In this document: positions 1 through 12,377 of the stretch, piece by piece
Numbering within the stretch: position 1 is the first letter of the stretch
Layout of the letters: each line of letters begins with the position of its first letter
NCBI GenBank assembly: GCA_036971615.1
Contig: JAYKKR010000022.1
Span: 248,001-312,000 of the forward strand
DNA: 64,000 nt
Source: Amyloporia xantha
Lineage: Eukaryota > Basidiomycota > Agaricomycetes > Polyporales > Adustoporiaceae
Direction: 5' to 3'
The notes under the pieces: generated by a model
What the model saw: only the letters and a program-made list of their open reading frames with translations
What the model was told of the DNA's origin: nothing
The model's database searches: none
Program-made: the position numbers and the translations under genes

Positions 1-813
1 TGATCACGAGGCAAGCGCAAACAAGAGCCACATCCGAACCATCTACCATCAGATCATAGATCATAAAGTTCATAGCGCTGTCCTCTCCTCCCTTCTCTTC
101 TTCATCGTGATGAGACTGTTCTCTACAACAACGAAGACTTGATGCAGACTTAGTGGCCACTGTGCAGAGACCAAGACTCACGTGCATTTTCACATGAGTG
201 GAGTCTAGTAAACCACGTGATGTGCAACATGGACGCGTCTAGCGCATCCGACAGCAAATAAATCCCATTCAAAAATTGGTACGGACATGCGGAGCAACAT
301 GGGCAACAATACCGTAGAAATGTGGAATTTTAAGACCAAAAGCTACAATGCGAGACTAAGAACATTGCACCGAGACGAAAGAGAACGTGATCGCTTAAAC
401 GTTTAGGTTCCAATGGGTGGAGCCCTTATGTAATCACCACTCACCGTACATCAATTGATAACCAAATGACAGGTCATTTGGAAAACCAAATGACAGGTCA
501 TTTGGAACTTTCAACTGTCAAGAGTCAACCTACACGCAGGTCAAATAGCAAGTACAGTAATTGTAAGAACATTTGACTGGATAGCTCTCGCCAGCGAGCA
601 GAGAATCAGGGTAGCTTATCCAATATACAGATGTGCGTAGGTAGGCATTGTCAGTATTATAACGCAAATGACATACTACAGTATGTACTGTCAGGTAGAC
701 TGAGCAAGAACAAGAAAGCAAGAAAACATTAGAAGAGCTCTATCAAAGATCGAGAACTCACTCAATGAGGCATTAGATGTACAGCAACATTAGAAGGAGT
801 GTTATATCAGTAT
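1..813. other. Intergenic, no gene seen
   Basis: No coding exon could be supported here. The only notable structure is a pair of identical 20-bp palindromes, listed separately. Confidence 0.6.
462..505. repeat. Two tandem copies of a 20-bp palindrome
   Basis: CCAAATGACAGGTCATTTGG occurs at 462-481 and again at 486-505. Each copy is two 9-nt arms around a central AG, and the copies repeat every 24 bp. This is seen directly. Function is unknown; a dimeric-factor binding site or the trace of a small duplication are both possible. Confidence 0.9.
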
Positions 814-2477
814 TTAGGATCTGTGAATCCACTTCACCGTAACATTCTCCCCGGTGATCCCCAATTCCTCCTTCTCATCTGCCACCTGGATCACTACATA
901 TACCGAGCCTCCACAAGCCGAACGACGTGAAGGTGGGTCCTTCTTGGGTGGACCGCTGCAGGTGCAGTTATACCGACCCTCGATGCGGCTGAAGATGTAA
1001 TAGCCCTTCGCGTTAGGAGTGGGGCCATGGTCCACTGAAAGATCTGGTGCGCTTCCAGAGAGACTGTCAGGCAGGTAAGCATACACTGGAATCGAACAGA
1101 TAACCTTGATAGGCTACGATGCGGCACTCACGGCAGTCCTAACAATTGCATCTGCGAACCGATGGCATCGAGTCTTTTGCTTCTCGCGGGGTTCGGGCGA
1201 CAGACGGCCGCATAGCCTCCAGAGAAGTCAAATGATTCCTCGGACATGTCTCCATGCTCGATCCAGGCGCTCTTAATTGCAGCGAATAAATCATCTGCAG
1301 TCTGGTACTCCGTCCCATGGGTCCACCCGCCCGAGTGCTTGGTCAAGTCGGCCTTCCGCTTCGAGCTGTCTGACGTGGGCGCAGTGTTCCCATACTGCTT
1401 CGCTTGATATACCTTCTTGAACGTGGCCATGAACTCGTGGAAGCTTCCTTGCATTTTGCGAGTATGTGCCTTCTTTCTCCTGGCGCGGTCCTTCTCGCGG
1501 CATGGTGCACACCGTTTGAACTTCTCATTGACCAACGGTATCCTGCAGGACTTGCATTGTTTCGGGGTCGTGGCAACCGCGCCGGAAGGCATTTCAATAA
1601 GCGGACGACTGACCATCAATGCAGGTGGTGCAGGTGGCGGTGAGGGCGAGTTTAAAGAGACAGTTGATGTAGAGGCTGCACGTCCTGTTACAGCTGGCCG
1701 TCCAGTCACTGCGCTCGAATTCGAGGCGCCCGCAGCATGAATGTCTTCCTTGACCTTCTTGAACAGTGGGCCATCAGGCTCTACCGAATCCGCTCTCTTC
1801 CGCACCGCACCAGTCCGATGTGGCTCGACCAGTCGCCTCGAAGCATGGTCCACCAGTATAGGTTTCACTTTCGTAGCCTTAGCCGCCTGAAATTTCCGAT
1901 TCTTCGCGCTGTTTGAGAAGTCGAGCGTCGGGACAGCAAAACTCGATAGCGCCTTCAGCTTGGGCTGTGGCTTGTTGGATGACCCAACGTGGCTTGATAC
2001 GTGCGGAGTGCCACTCCCTTTAAAAGCAGATGCGACCGCCACTGCACTGTGCTTTGATTCTTCATGAGACTTTACCGAACCGGCGTGGGTTCGTTTGACA
2101 TGAGGCAAAGCGGTGAACTCGGGCTCATCAAGATGAGTTGACCTTTTCCCCATCTTCTTCGAGGCTGCGGAGAGAGGAGATGCAGGACGCGTAGTATTCC
2201 TGTCAGAGTCACGTCGACTTCTGTCCTTTGAAGAAATCCGAGGTGCTGAAACAAGAGGACTGCTCTCGGATATGTGCGACGTAGAACGCGCGGGAGAGGA
2301 AGACTCGATAGAGGAGTCACTCGCAGGTGAAGGTGCTCGAACCTCATCTGCATCATTCTGTTCACCGCTACCCGTGGCGGCCAGACTAACAACCCGGGGT
2401 GTGGCACAGTGCTGCTTTGTAGCGTGTGTGCGCAACATGGCGGCGTTCTTGTGGGAGTACCGCCCACAGGGACACAT
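814..2477 (-). CDS. Hypothetical zinc-finger-like protein
   Basis: Two exons: 2477-1132 and 1063-814, joined across a 68-nt GTGAGT...ACAG intron that keeps the frame. The product starts MCPCGRYSHKNAAM, a Cys/His-rich stretch resembling a degenerate C2H2 finger. A long Ser/Pro/Lys-rich low-complexity region follows. A second Cys cluster (CKSCRIP...CAPC) sits near residue 310, next to a basic stretch rich in Arg and Lys. The C-terminus looks folded and has another cysteine pair (CTC). The layout suggests a nuclear DNA- or RNA-binding protein, but I recognise no named family. The frame stays open upstream of the chosen ATG, so an additional 5' exon is possible. Confidence 0.6.
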
Positions 2478-3369
2478 CAGTTCCTGAGTCTTGTGGTCTC
2501 TTTCCAACTCAATTTTTCTCCCTGACGCTCAAGGCTTAATGAGATGAAAAAGAACAACGTGCACGATGTCACGTACCATCGTACCATATACCTGCCGTCG
2601 TTCGATGAAAATTCGAAACATGCGACATCATGCTGTGATTAGAAGCCTTAATGGACAACGACTTGGCGACGTAGTTGCATCCATCTACTGAGCATGCTTT
2701 TGAGCGGACGTGGAACCTATGCAAGGTGTGGTGATATTGCCAACAACGACGCGTAGGTCAGTTGAATATGGCAAGGGAAAGGTTAGTACTAGTTGTACAG
2801 AGTGACAGCGACTGACATTCAAGTAGTCAATGTCTCCTCGGTATCTAAAAGAGAACCTATTGGCGAAGGGTTGAAGGAAAGACGTCGACTTTGATGCCGA
2901 AATTCGTCGCGAGCTGGCTTTGACGCCTTAGGTTCACGGTCAGGTGACCGTGTCGGGCTAGAGACGGTTACCCTCCTCAAAGTCCTCACTGCTCAGTCCT
3001 GACTCTTAAGTTTTAGTCTGTCACTGGCCCGTTGAGCACCTAGTCAGATAATGCATGCCGCCCGTAGGTTTTCGTCATGATCACTCCACTCCGACGCCAT
3101 GTATCTGCTCTACTTCGTCTCCTAGCACGATAACCCCTACCATTCCAAGAATACTTCACAGAAGTATACGGGGAAAGTGGTAAACAATTGGATTTAACAT
3201 AACTTGTACAACGCGTCATGACACGTTCTAGGTGATGGAGCAGGTACGGAATGACAAGGGATTTCACGGAAAATCGAAAAGAAAGACAGGATATTTGGGC
3301 TATATCATATCGATGGACCACGTTTTCAGACAACTATGCCATGCACTACGAAATCTTCGAGGAAAGGAC
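2478..3369. other. Intergenic, no gene seen
   Basis: Lies between the 5' end of the zinc-finger-like gene and the 3' end of the P450 gene, both on the minus strand. No further exon or RNA gene is visible. Confidence 0.5.
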
Positions 3370-5584
3370 TCAACCACCGATGCTCTGTGCGGTAGTAGCG
3401 GCAGTCTCAATAAGAGAACGCGTAGATTTTCCGCGAGTGCTGATACGGCATTGGAAGGGCTTGGGATGTCTGTAACATTGTCGCATCTCACGGTAGGAAT
3501 GAATATGTGAAGGCACGCACCTGAAAGTTCCCGCCTCGAAAGATACTTTTGGAATATTCTCTATGCCAAGATCATTGACGGCAGGTTCCATCTTAAAGCT
3601 AGCAAGGATGGAGACCATCGCGAACCATATGGACTGGTTGGCGAAGTGCACCCCAGGGCATCGCCTGTCCTGACATCAGGGATTGTATCACTACGTGTCA
3701 GGAATAATTACCTTCTGCCGAATCCGAAAGCAAAGTTCATGGGGTCATTCGTGGTCTTAGCCGATTTTGAATCCAACGATCCTTCGAAGCGTTCAGGTAT
3801 AAAATCGAGAGGATTTGCATAGAGATCCTCGTCATGGAGTATAGCCCTGTATTTGGTGACATTCATTCCCCATACTGTGTTACACGGCCTCCTTTGACTC
3901 ACCACATATTTGCGATACACTGTGCGGAACGATTAGTGTCAAGTTTCAGACGGCGAACACCACTGGCAAAATGCTTACATTAGTTCCTTCGGGAAGCGTA
4001 TATCCACGATAAACGTCAGGTTGCATGAGGCGGTGGGGAGGTGCTGGGAACAAGGATTACCATTCAATAATGACGTTTAATAGTCGCATGATTTTCTCAC
4101 TGAGCGGGACAGGTGTTCCCCACCGCAGAACCTCCTTCAAGATGCACTCAATGTAAGGAAGGTGAGGCCGATCGTCAAAGGACGGTAATCTGTCAGAGCC
4201 AACGACACGGTCAATCTCAGCCTGCGCCCTCTTCTGTATGTCCGGATGCAGCACCATGACCAGTATAAACTGGCATAAAGTCGCCACGGTCTGCATGTTT
4301 CTTATGTGACGATTTGGTCTTTCTATTCGTTATGAAGGACGTACCGTATCAGACCCAGCTAAGATTGAGTCAGAACAGGACAGACAGTCCGACAATCACT
4401 GTGCATACCTCCGTACATAGAAGTCGTCACCCATTTGACCCGCTCTTCCGTGGCTCTGTCGGTATCGATCCACTGACCGTTTTCTCCGATCAAGAGATTT
4501 CCGCAGAACGAGGTTCTTTTGAGAGTAGAATCCTATTCTATATTATTCCCTCACGTCGGAAAAAAGTTCAGAAGGATTCTTACTTCCAAAGCCTTGAACA
4601 TCCTGTGAGGACGTTCAACCCATTCCTCCATCTTTGCGCGCCATTGGGAAGCTATTTGACGAAACTTGCTGCCAGGAATCCATCGTACTACGATATACAT
4701 ATGGAACACAAAATTGATTAGTGTATTTCGTACACGGGTCTCAAGAGTGGAAACTCAACGAAAAGGCAGGAAGTCTACGAGCCATCCGGCCGTTATGGCA
4801 TAAGAAGACACAGCCATGAACTCCTGCGCCGCTTCTATGTAGGGATCATGATCGGACTTGATTGAATATCCATAAAGGACAGTGAAGATCAAGGACGAAG
4901 CCATTCTGTATAATCGCATTAAACACCATGTGCACGCAGAACGGGTAGACAAACTTTACCTCTTGATATGTAGGGAAAATTCGTCAGGTGATGTGCAGAG
5001 TTCATTGAGTAGCAAATGCGTCTCTTTGATGACAAGAGTTTGCCAGTTCTTGACAGCAGAGGGACTCAAAGCCTGCTGCATTAGTTTTCTCTCTAATCTG
5101 AATCTGTCCCCGTAACAAGTCAAAGGCACAAGGTCACCCATTCCACACCTTCGTGAATTATCCCTGTCATTCCCGGAGTAGACCTTAAACGTGCGAAATT
5201 ACGCACAGATCCGAAGCCATAGGAAGATGCGGACGGTCCGAATAAATATCACCCCTCATGTGTAGGAGATCCATAGTTGCTTTCGCACTATTGAGGTATA
5301 CGAACGGCGTCCCGAGGACCTGTATGTATACCATATCACCTGAGAGTCGTTGTCAATCTTCTTGCTAATGACACCAGAGAAGACGAAAGCGGCTACTTGC
5401 CATACTTCTTTCCCCAATTAGCTGCCCTTTTCCATCGTTCATGCGTGGTCATATCCCACAGGTTGCCTACAAACAAATTGCCAGGAGGACCGGGAGGAAG
5501 CGTTATAGACCATCGCTTCACATGACGTGACAATGTCAGCACTGTCAACACGAGAAGAATCGCCACAGAAAGAAGAATGAACAT
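3370..5584 (-). CDS. Cytochrome P450 monooxygenase (microsomal)
   Basis: Thirteen exons: 5584-5401, 5339-5207, 5148-4960, 4905-4760, 4687-4584, 4532-4409, 4358-4345, 4290-4101, 4043-3979, 3919-3903, 3846-3712, 3664-3521, 3469-3370. They sum to 1545 nt (514 aa), normal for a fungal P450. An N-terminal hydrophobic anchor is followed by the PPGP hinge. The I-helix motif AGSDT is split over the 14-nt exon. The K-helix ExxR is EVLR. PERF and the haem loop FGFGRRRCPG with its Cys ligand are present. It should act as an ER-anchored, CPR-dependent monooxygenase. Overall it resembles Agaricomycete P450s usually labelled O-methylsterigmatocystin oxidoreductase-like; the substrate cannot be read from sequence. 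The first intron is GC-AG. Exons of 14 and 17 nt are required to complete the I-helix and the region before PERF. No neighbour suggests a biosynthetic cluster. Confidence 0.93.
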
Positions 5585-7012
5585 AATGAGCTCAACACTT
5601 GAATGAGAAGCTTTGATGAGGGTCGAAGGGAAGGAGTGCCTTTTATGAGGTCAAATCTAAACTCTATATTGGTTCCGTCCATTCTGCAAAGCGCCATAGG
5701 AGTCTCTTGATGATCAATGATGCTATCTTCGGGGTCAAGGAGGTCATATAGGCCGGTCATAGCGCGTTGTGTGGGATTTCCATTCGAATCGAAACAGATA
5801 TGAGAGCATATATAAACTCGATCAGTGTACGATCTCTGACAGCAAAGGTATGCGTCAAGTTCACCCATGGCTTCTTGTACACCATGAGGCAAATAGTCAA
5901 GAGTTATAGTCAAGGACTGAAGACTTGAACCGAGGCGGCCGTAGTTCATCGCCTAAGGTTAGACTGGTGGATGCTGTAACATCCGAGGGTATCGTCAACT
6001 TGAACGCCGACGCATAAAACCCGAATGTGTGCGCTCATAGGATGCTCCATGGAATATGAAATTTTTCGTGGCGACTGCACTCACGGATGCGTCGAGATTT
6101 TGAGTTCTACTAGTATATATGAGAACAAATACCCACGACATTTGATCAAATGTTATGAGAAATCGAACCATGTCATATCAATGTAGTTGCAAACCTTACC
6201 TACAAGGATTGACAGGTCAACTCTGGGGTCATCTGCTGGACACGCCTTCATACACATCTTCTATCAACAAGCACTAGAACTCAGGTTGTTTGCAAGAACG
6301 AGAAAATTTACATGAAACATAGCACAGTGACTTGACGATCCACGGATTCTTGACAAGGGCTAGTGTGCTGAAGTCCCGCTGGAATGCAGAGAAGACGTAA
6401 CAGAAGACACATGGTATTTGCTATAACAGAAGACGCCCCATCTGCGAAGCTATCGCAGGCTTCGCAGCTCTGTTAGCGCAGAGTGATTCAAATCTCGCCC
6501 ACTGGACAGCAGCGGAAGGAAGGAAGGACAAGCGTCTAACGTATCAACGGCGAATTCGGCAGGATAATTGAGTTATAAGATCGATGAAATTGCAAGTTCG
6601 GGAGCGGAACTTTTGTAACATCAAACCAATCCTTGCGCATACCCTTTACCACATGATTCATCCGGCCCATACAAGCGCAATTTTACATGTCGAAGCGATG
6701 AGCGTGTCGCTGAATGATCCCTGCATCGGAGTCGGGTTATTCAACCTGGTAGACATTTCCAATCCGACTCAACTTGTCATCACTGAGCTATGGAGAAAGC
6801 AGAATGCGTTACTATTTGGACTCACAGCTTCCTCGTCGAGTGCTAATCTACAAGCGCAGGAGTTACACATTTTGATGACTCCAACATAACCCAGAACAAT
6901 AGAAAGTTTTGTATGATCAGTACACGCCCATTATTCGCTGTAAGTTACCTTAGGACCATTGCTGTAAAGTAAGCAGGTAAAGTACATAGCGCGCGAATAA
7001 ACCGCCCGCCTC
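5585..7012. other. Intergenic, no gene seen
   Basis: Lies between the P450 start and the SMC6 stop. It holds a 134-codon minus-strand and a 101-codon plus-strand open frame, neither with a recognisable domain or convincing splice context. I treat both as chance frames. Confidence 0.5.
5639..5647 (-). promoter_or_regulatory. TATA-like box of the P450 gene
   Basis: CATAAAAGG on the minus strand, about 55 nt upstream of the P450 start codon. Sequence and distance fit a core promoter; there is no other support. Confidence 0.4.
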
Positions 7013-10000
7013 CTAACTGAACGCGAGAGTGCCTTGTCCGCGCTCAGGATCCGTCATGCGATGGACGCGGACAGTGTTACCGATATTGATATTGGTCATG
7101 TCTTGCGGCGTGATGAGAACGTACTGCTTGCGGTCTGACGCGTTCGCAGTATCAATCTGGTCACATATATTGGTCAACCAAGCCCGTCCAAATTATTGCT
7201 AATATACGCACCATCATCTTCATACTGATACGACGGTTGACCGCATCCATGAAGACGTCGAACTCGTCTGTAATCGGGTGTGAGATACGACATTCACCCG
7301 TTCAGGGTCCCGATAACACACGTACCAAGGCATCTGATCGGACAACCGATAGACTCCCAGAGAGATAACAATAGACAAATTGTGGAGAAGGACTTCTCAC
7401 CACCGCTCAGAGAACGGGGGTCCTTTTCTCTGCTGTTCTGCGTTAGGGTCTGGTCGTCTGTTTGGACCTGGGAACGATCGTCGTGAGCTCACGCGCTAGA
7501 TTACATGGATGGAAATGGTTTCACTTTGAGCTGCAACGTCCCCTGCACATGATTGAACAAGACTTTGCCGTAGTAACCACGGTTGGAAAGGTGATATGAA
7601 AAGTATACTTTGCATCGAAGAGCAATGTGACGACGGAAATCGTGCCACTTTGTCAGCCGAACCTTCACAGACTTCTTGAGAGCCTGTAGGGTGTATGGGT
7701 AAGATAAGGGCCAGAGAAGAACGTGTTTGCATGTAACATGCCTTGTTCAATGCCAGCATATTTTTCAGATCCTTCCTCGCAGAATCAAGCGCAGCTTTCT
7801 TCTTATTGACTTCGACGGTCATCTCTTCGACAGATGCACCATGCCTAGGAAGACCGTCAGCAGTACGCCATTGCTCTAAGTCGCTTGGACCAACCTCCTC
7901 TCCCTCTCCCGGAGAGCAGTCTGCACAGCTTCGAGATTCCGTCGCACTTCATCAGCATCGCGAGGGTTGGGATAACGCTCGCAGTATTCCTCAGCTTTCG
8001 CCGTCCAAGACTTATAGCACGATCAGTTTATCCGCCTAGTACAACGCAGAATTTGCATCTCGTACCTGGAACTCTTCTTGCAAGGTCTTTGAAGCCTCTT
8101 CAGCATCTGCGACCACCTTCTCCTCGTCGGTTAACTTCTTTGTATAATACTGTTTGTTCTGCTGTGCGACCATACGCTCTTGAACTGCTTCCTCAATTTG
8201 TTTCTGTAGAGTCCCTGAATAAGGAACATCGCCTCGATGCCTATGCATAAGGTACTCACGGTGATCCTGTCTTTTTCACCCACGAACTCCGAGATCTGCT
8301 TCTGGATCTGCTCTAGCTTCTCAAGCAAAGGTCTTTGCGCCGCATCTAACTCCGCCCTTTTCTGCTCCACGACTGTAAACTGCGCGATGGTGGCTTCCTT
8401 GTCCTCCTCCATGTCCTTGGGAAACGTGGTCAACCTCAAGGGCAGGAAGTAGGAAGCTCAGAAGGGACCAGAACGTACTGCTTTAGCCTCTTCGAGCGCC
8501 TGAATGGCAACGGGGGTTTCATAGTTGGCCTCTAACACCAAATTGTCCCGCAGTTCCCTAAGTTCTCTTGACTTACGCTGAGCTTGGGCTTCTTGATTCT
8601 GAGATTTTCCTTATCAGACAATGTGAGAATATGAAAAAAGTGGTACTACACACGGTCAGAAGCGGAACGTCGTTCTTCAGCCGGCTATGTTCAGCACGAA
8701 GTTGTTGGACCCTCTGACCGACAGCGTTGTATTCAATCTCGGCCTTCTTGATTTCCTCCTCCCAGTGCCTGAGGAGATCACATTAGTAACCAGAATCGTT
8801 GTAGAACGCATCTCACATACCTCTTGGCTCCCGCCATATCGCTACCAGTAAACAGCTGTTGACGCGGATCACCTGCGTTCAAGGGAATCATCGGGTTTGA
8901 GGAACCTCCACCTTCGCTGCATACGACAGATAATCAGCTCAAACGCCCGCGAAAGACATGATTGCTTTCTACGCACGCGAAACGCCGGACGGTATACAAG
9001 TCCCCAGACCACGCCAGACCACCTCTTCCCACGTTCTGGAGGAGCTCGTCGGCATCTCGACGCGTGGGCGCCACCACTGTGCCTTCAATATGCATCTGAT
9101 TGATCAAGATACGCAGAACATATGGATCAGAGACCTGAAAACGTCGCCGTCAGAATCGTCATCCGCCACTGGGAGAGAGTATGAGCCCATTCCACATACC
9201 TCCAAGGTCCGCAATACAGTGGGTACATGAGGCGCAGGTTCGCCCTTACTGTAGTCGAAGAGATCGACTTCGGAAATGATAATGGTGCAGTTTCTGTGCA
9301 TATTGGTTCACATCCCGGCTCTTTGAAAGACGTCTATAGACTCACTGGTTTCCGAAGTGCTTCAAAAGAACGTCCAGGGCCACTCGATCCCGCGCATCGC
9401 TGACCGCAAACGCGCTCATAAGACCTCCGAGCTGCACACGCATCAGTGGCCCCCATATCTTTGCGTCCTTCACGTTGACGTAAAGCCCGAACGGACCCAC
9501 GGGTTTGTTACCGTGCCACCTCGCCTTCTCGATTTCCGCGAGGACTCTGTCCATCTGGTTCCCAAACGGCGCCAACTTGTTTCTCTCGCGTTCTATGCAG
9601 CGTTGGAGCTGGCCTTGATTCTCGACGATGCGGTCCTTCAAGGCAGTCATCTGCGTGGCGAGCTCTTGGCCTTGGCGCTCGACGTCCTGCAACGTCGCAA
9701 TCTTCTGCTCTTTCTCTGTCTTAATAGCCTGGAGCCGCTGCTCGGACTCTTCGTAGTCTGATCTCGCTTGCTCTAGCTTGCGGTTTGTCTCCTCCCGCTT
9801 GCCCTGGGTGAGCCCCTCAACCCGCGCCCGCTCGTCTGCGATTTCTTTCTCGTACTTCGCAATCTGTCTCCTCAGGTTCTGCAGGCTGCTGTTCATCTGG
9901 GTTTCCTCCGCCTGCGACAGACCACCCAACATAGATCAGTACATAATCAACGAGAAGGCTAGCGTCCGTGCAGACCTTTTTCCTCCCGATTTCGGCCCTG

Positions 10001-11747
10001 TTCTCACGGAGGCGGTCCTTCAGAGCTGCCTTCTCAGCGTCAAGATGCTCGATCTCGCCCATGCCACTGAGGTCTGCCTCGTATGCCTCCACCTTCTGGG
10101 ATGCAGAAGCGAACGCTTCCTGTCAAAGGTGTTCAGCGCACTGTGACGGCTAAACACAAGATGTTGCTCACTTCTGCCTTTGCCAAATCTGTCTTGATCC
10201 TCGGAAGCCGACGTTTCAGCTTCGCTACCTCTTCGAACTGAGCTTTCATTTCCTGCAACGCTGGTCCGTCAATGACAGCTCTTCACAGACGTGTGACACG
10301 ACGCACCTTTTCTTTCGTGCCCACGTGCGCCCAAGCAAGCTCCTTCTTCAGCTCGTCTGCCTTGTGCCGCTGCTCCCGCGCCTTAGCTGCCTCCTGAAAT
10401 CGCGATGTGGCCTCTTCCAAAGCCTCTACAAGCTCGGGGATCGTCTCCGACTTGCGCCTCAGCACTTTATGCATTTGGCCGATGTTCTCCAAGCACGTTT
10501 GGTATTCCTCACTGAGTTGACTGAGCTGCGTCCCGCGGAGGAAGAACTGGGTGGCAGTTGGAATCTTGGATTAAATATTGATTCGAGTGATTTCGCTTAC
10601 CTTGTACTTGTCCGCAGGCTGAGAGGCGCTCAAGAATTGCCTGGAAGCCGAGTCAAGACGGTCGAGCGAATGTACACCGCGGTTACTTACCTAGCAGAAT
10701 CTAGAGCAGAAAATAGCCTAGTCAGGCTGCTAGCTATTAGTATAATCGAAAAACGCACCCTGAGTCAAAATGTTCATCGGGTTATCCACCTGGATGTTCA
10801 TGTGATCGCAGATAGCAGAGAGCTCTTCCCTCTTCGTCGAAATAACTGCGCCATTTTTGCTCTTGATTTTGTATGACGATGAGCCTTCCTTTGTGAACCG
10901 GCGCGTGATGACAATGCTTTTCCCGTAGTCTTTTGGCCGATACGCCTCTTCGCCCTGGTTCTTCAGGACGACAGTCACTTCGGAGACGCTGGGCATCGGA
11001 TGAGTACATGCACATTGTGAGAATATATAGACACATACTTCTGCCCTTCACGGATGAACGACTTGAGGCCGCTGCCGCGACCCGTCGAGTTGGCCTTGCC
11101 ACCCAGTGCGACAGTGAGCGCGGACAGGACCGCACTCTTGCCGCCTGGAAATGAGGCCGCAGTCAATCAGCAGCCGATACGGGGCATGTATACGTTACTT
11201 ACTTCCGTTGTGGCCTAAATAAAATCATAAGCCTTTCTCAGCAGCAAAACGGTACGCCTGCACCCACCAATGATAAAGTTAATTTGTGGGCCAAACGTGA
11301 AAGTCAGGTACTTGTGGCACATGAACTGGTGCATCTCTAGCGACTCAATAATGCCCATTTCCGCGATGCCCTGTGAAATCCTGGGCATAAGCGATAAACA
11401 GCTTACATTGACTCATCTGCACTCACCCCCTGGGTCTTGCCTTTGGACATGAGCCTCTCGCGAATCTCCTCCTCGTGCTCCTCCTCGAATTTCTTCTCCT
11501 CGTCTTCGTCCGGAGCGGTCTGCTCAAGGGCGTCATCGTCATCCTCTTCGATTTGGATGTCGTTTTCGTCTTCATCGCGTCGGCGCGACTTGCCCTTGCT
11601 CTTCGCGCGCAGACTCTCTTGGGATGGCTTTACTTCGGTTTCCTCATCACTGTCTTCCTCCGTGCGGGCACGCTTGGAGGCCTGAGAGCTTTCTGGAGAC
11701 GCGCCCTCTTCGTCGCTGTTGATGGAAATAGCTCTGCGTTTCGGCAT
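7013..11747 (-). CDS. smc6: SMC6, structural maintenance of chromosomes protein 6
   Basis: Many-exon gene starting [12 protein letters not shown] at 11747 and ending GTLAFS at 7013. The Smc5/6 complex is an ATP-driven cohesin-like ring used in recombinational repair and replication-fork stability. Order of parts: an acidic low-complexity N-terminus (to about 11430); Walker A GHNGSGKS, split by an intron near 11155-11207; the SMC6-typical [18 protein letters not shown]; a coiled coil; a hinge near 9540-8950; a second coiled coil to about 7650; the signature [10 protein letters not shown] near 7410; and Walker [11 protein letters not shown], also split by an intron. The C-terminal ITPQDM block is typical of SMC6 rather than SMC5. 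I found no break in the head, hinge or signature blocks, but did not resolve every coiled-coil intron. Tandem ACGCG motifs lie just upstream of the start. Confidence 0.93.
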
Positions 11748-11761
11748 TGTTCAGTAACTCG

Positions 11762-11776
11762 ACGCGACGCGACGCG
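11762..11776. promoter_or_regulatory. Tandem MCB-like ACGCG motifs before SMC6
   Basis: ACGCG is repeated three times head to tail (starts 11762, 11767, 11772), ending 15-30 nt upstream of the SMC6 start codon. ACGCG is the core of the MluI cell-cycle box bound by fungal MBF/SBF factors. S-phase expression of SMC6 is an inference from this match. Confidence 0.4.
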
Positions 11777-12377
11777 ACGAAAGGCGCTCAGGGTGTGCGA
11801 CGTTACGATTCAATCTCCGGACAATGATAGATATAGTTTCATTTGAAGCTCCGCCAATGATAGTCACGTCTAGTATAACTCTGTGGAGGTCCAACATTTC
11901 GGACTTAGAACATCATCTCGTTGCGGCGGCTAAGCTAACTATGCTCGACACATACAGTACGGACGATGGCAGCACATAGGCAATAATCTTGCAGTTGCAT
12001 CCGAACATGTCGCGAAAACAATAAGAGTTACAATTGCACGTAGACAATGGTATACAGCTAAACCTAGATCAACAGATAACAAACTGCAAGCAGTACACAG
12101 TAATCGGCGGCTGCAGCAGAAACTCAAGATCTACACGGATACGCACACCTCTCGAGGCTTGCACTGAAAGGCGGTCATCTCAACTACCCAAGACAAGAAT
12201 CAAACTTCAAACTACTGTATATTCGCCAGCGACCGGCGTCGACTGGTGGCGCCTCGCGCTCTTTACATCTCTCCTCCATGTTCTTCCTTCTCCTCGTCGT
12301 GCTCCGGCGGCGGGCAGCAGGGCACGGTGCTCGCCCATAAGGAACGTTCGAAAGGAACCAAGGTCTGGCACCCACAA
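11777..12377. other. Intergenic, SMC6 upstream region
   Basis: Lies between the SMC6 start and the downstream stop of the Red1/ZFC3H1-like gene. Serves as SMC6 promoter and 3' flank of that gene. No other gene is supported. Confidence 0.5.

Noticed and set aside
5545..5949. 134-codon minus-strand frame overlapping the P450 start
   Set aside because: No domain, poor composition, and it overlaps the P450 promoter and first exon in another frame.
6584..6889. 101-codon plus-strand frame
   Set aside because: No recognisable domain, no splice partners or promoter; likely chance.
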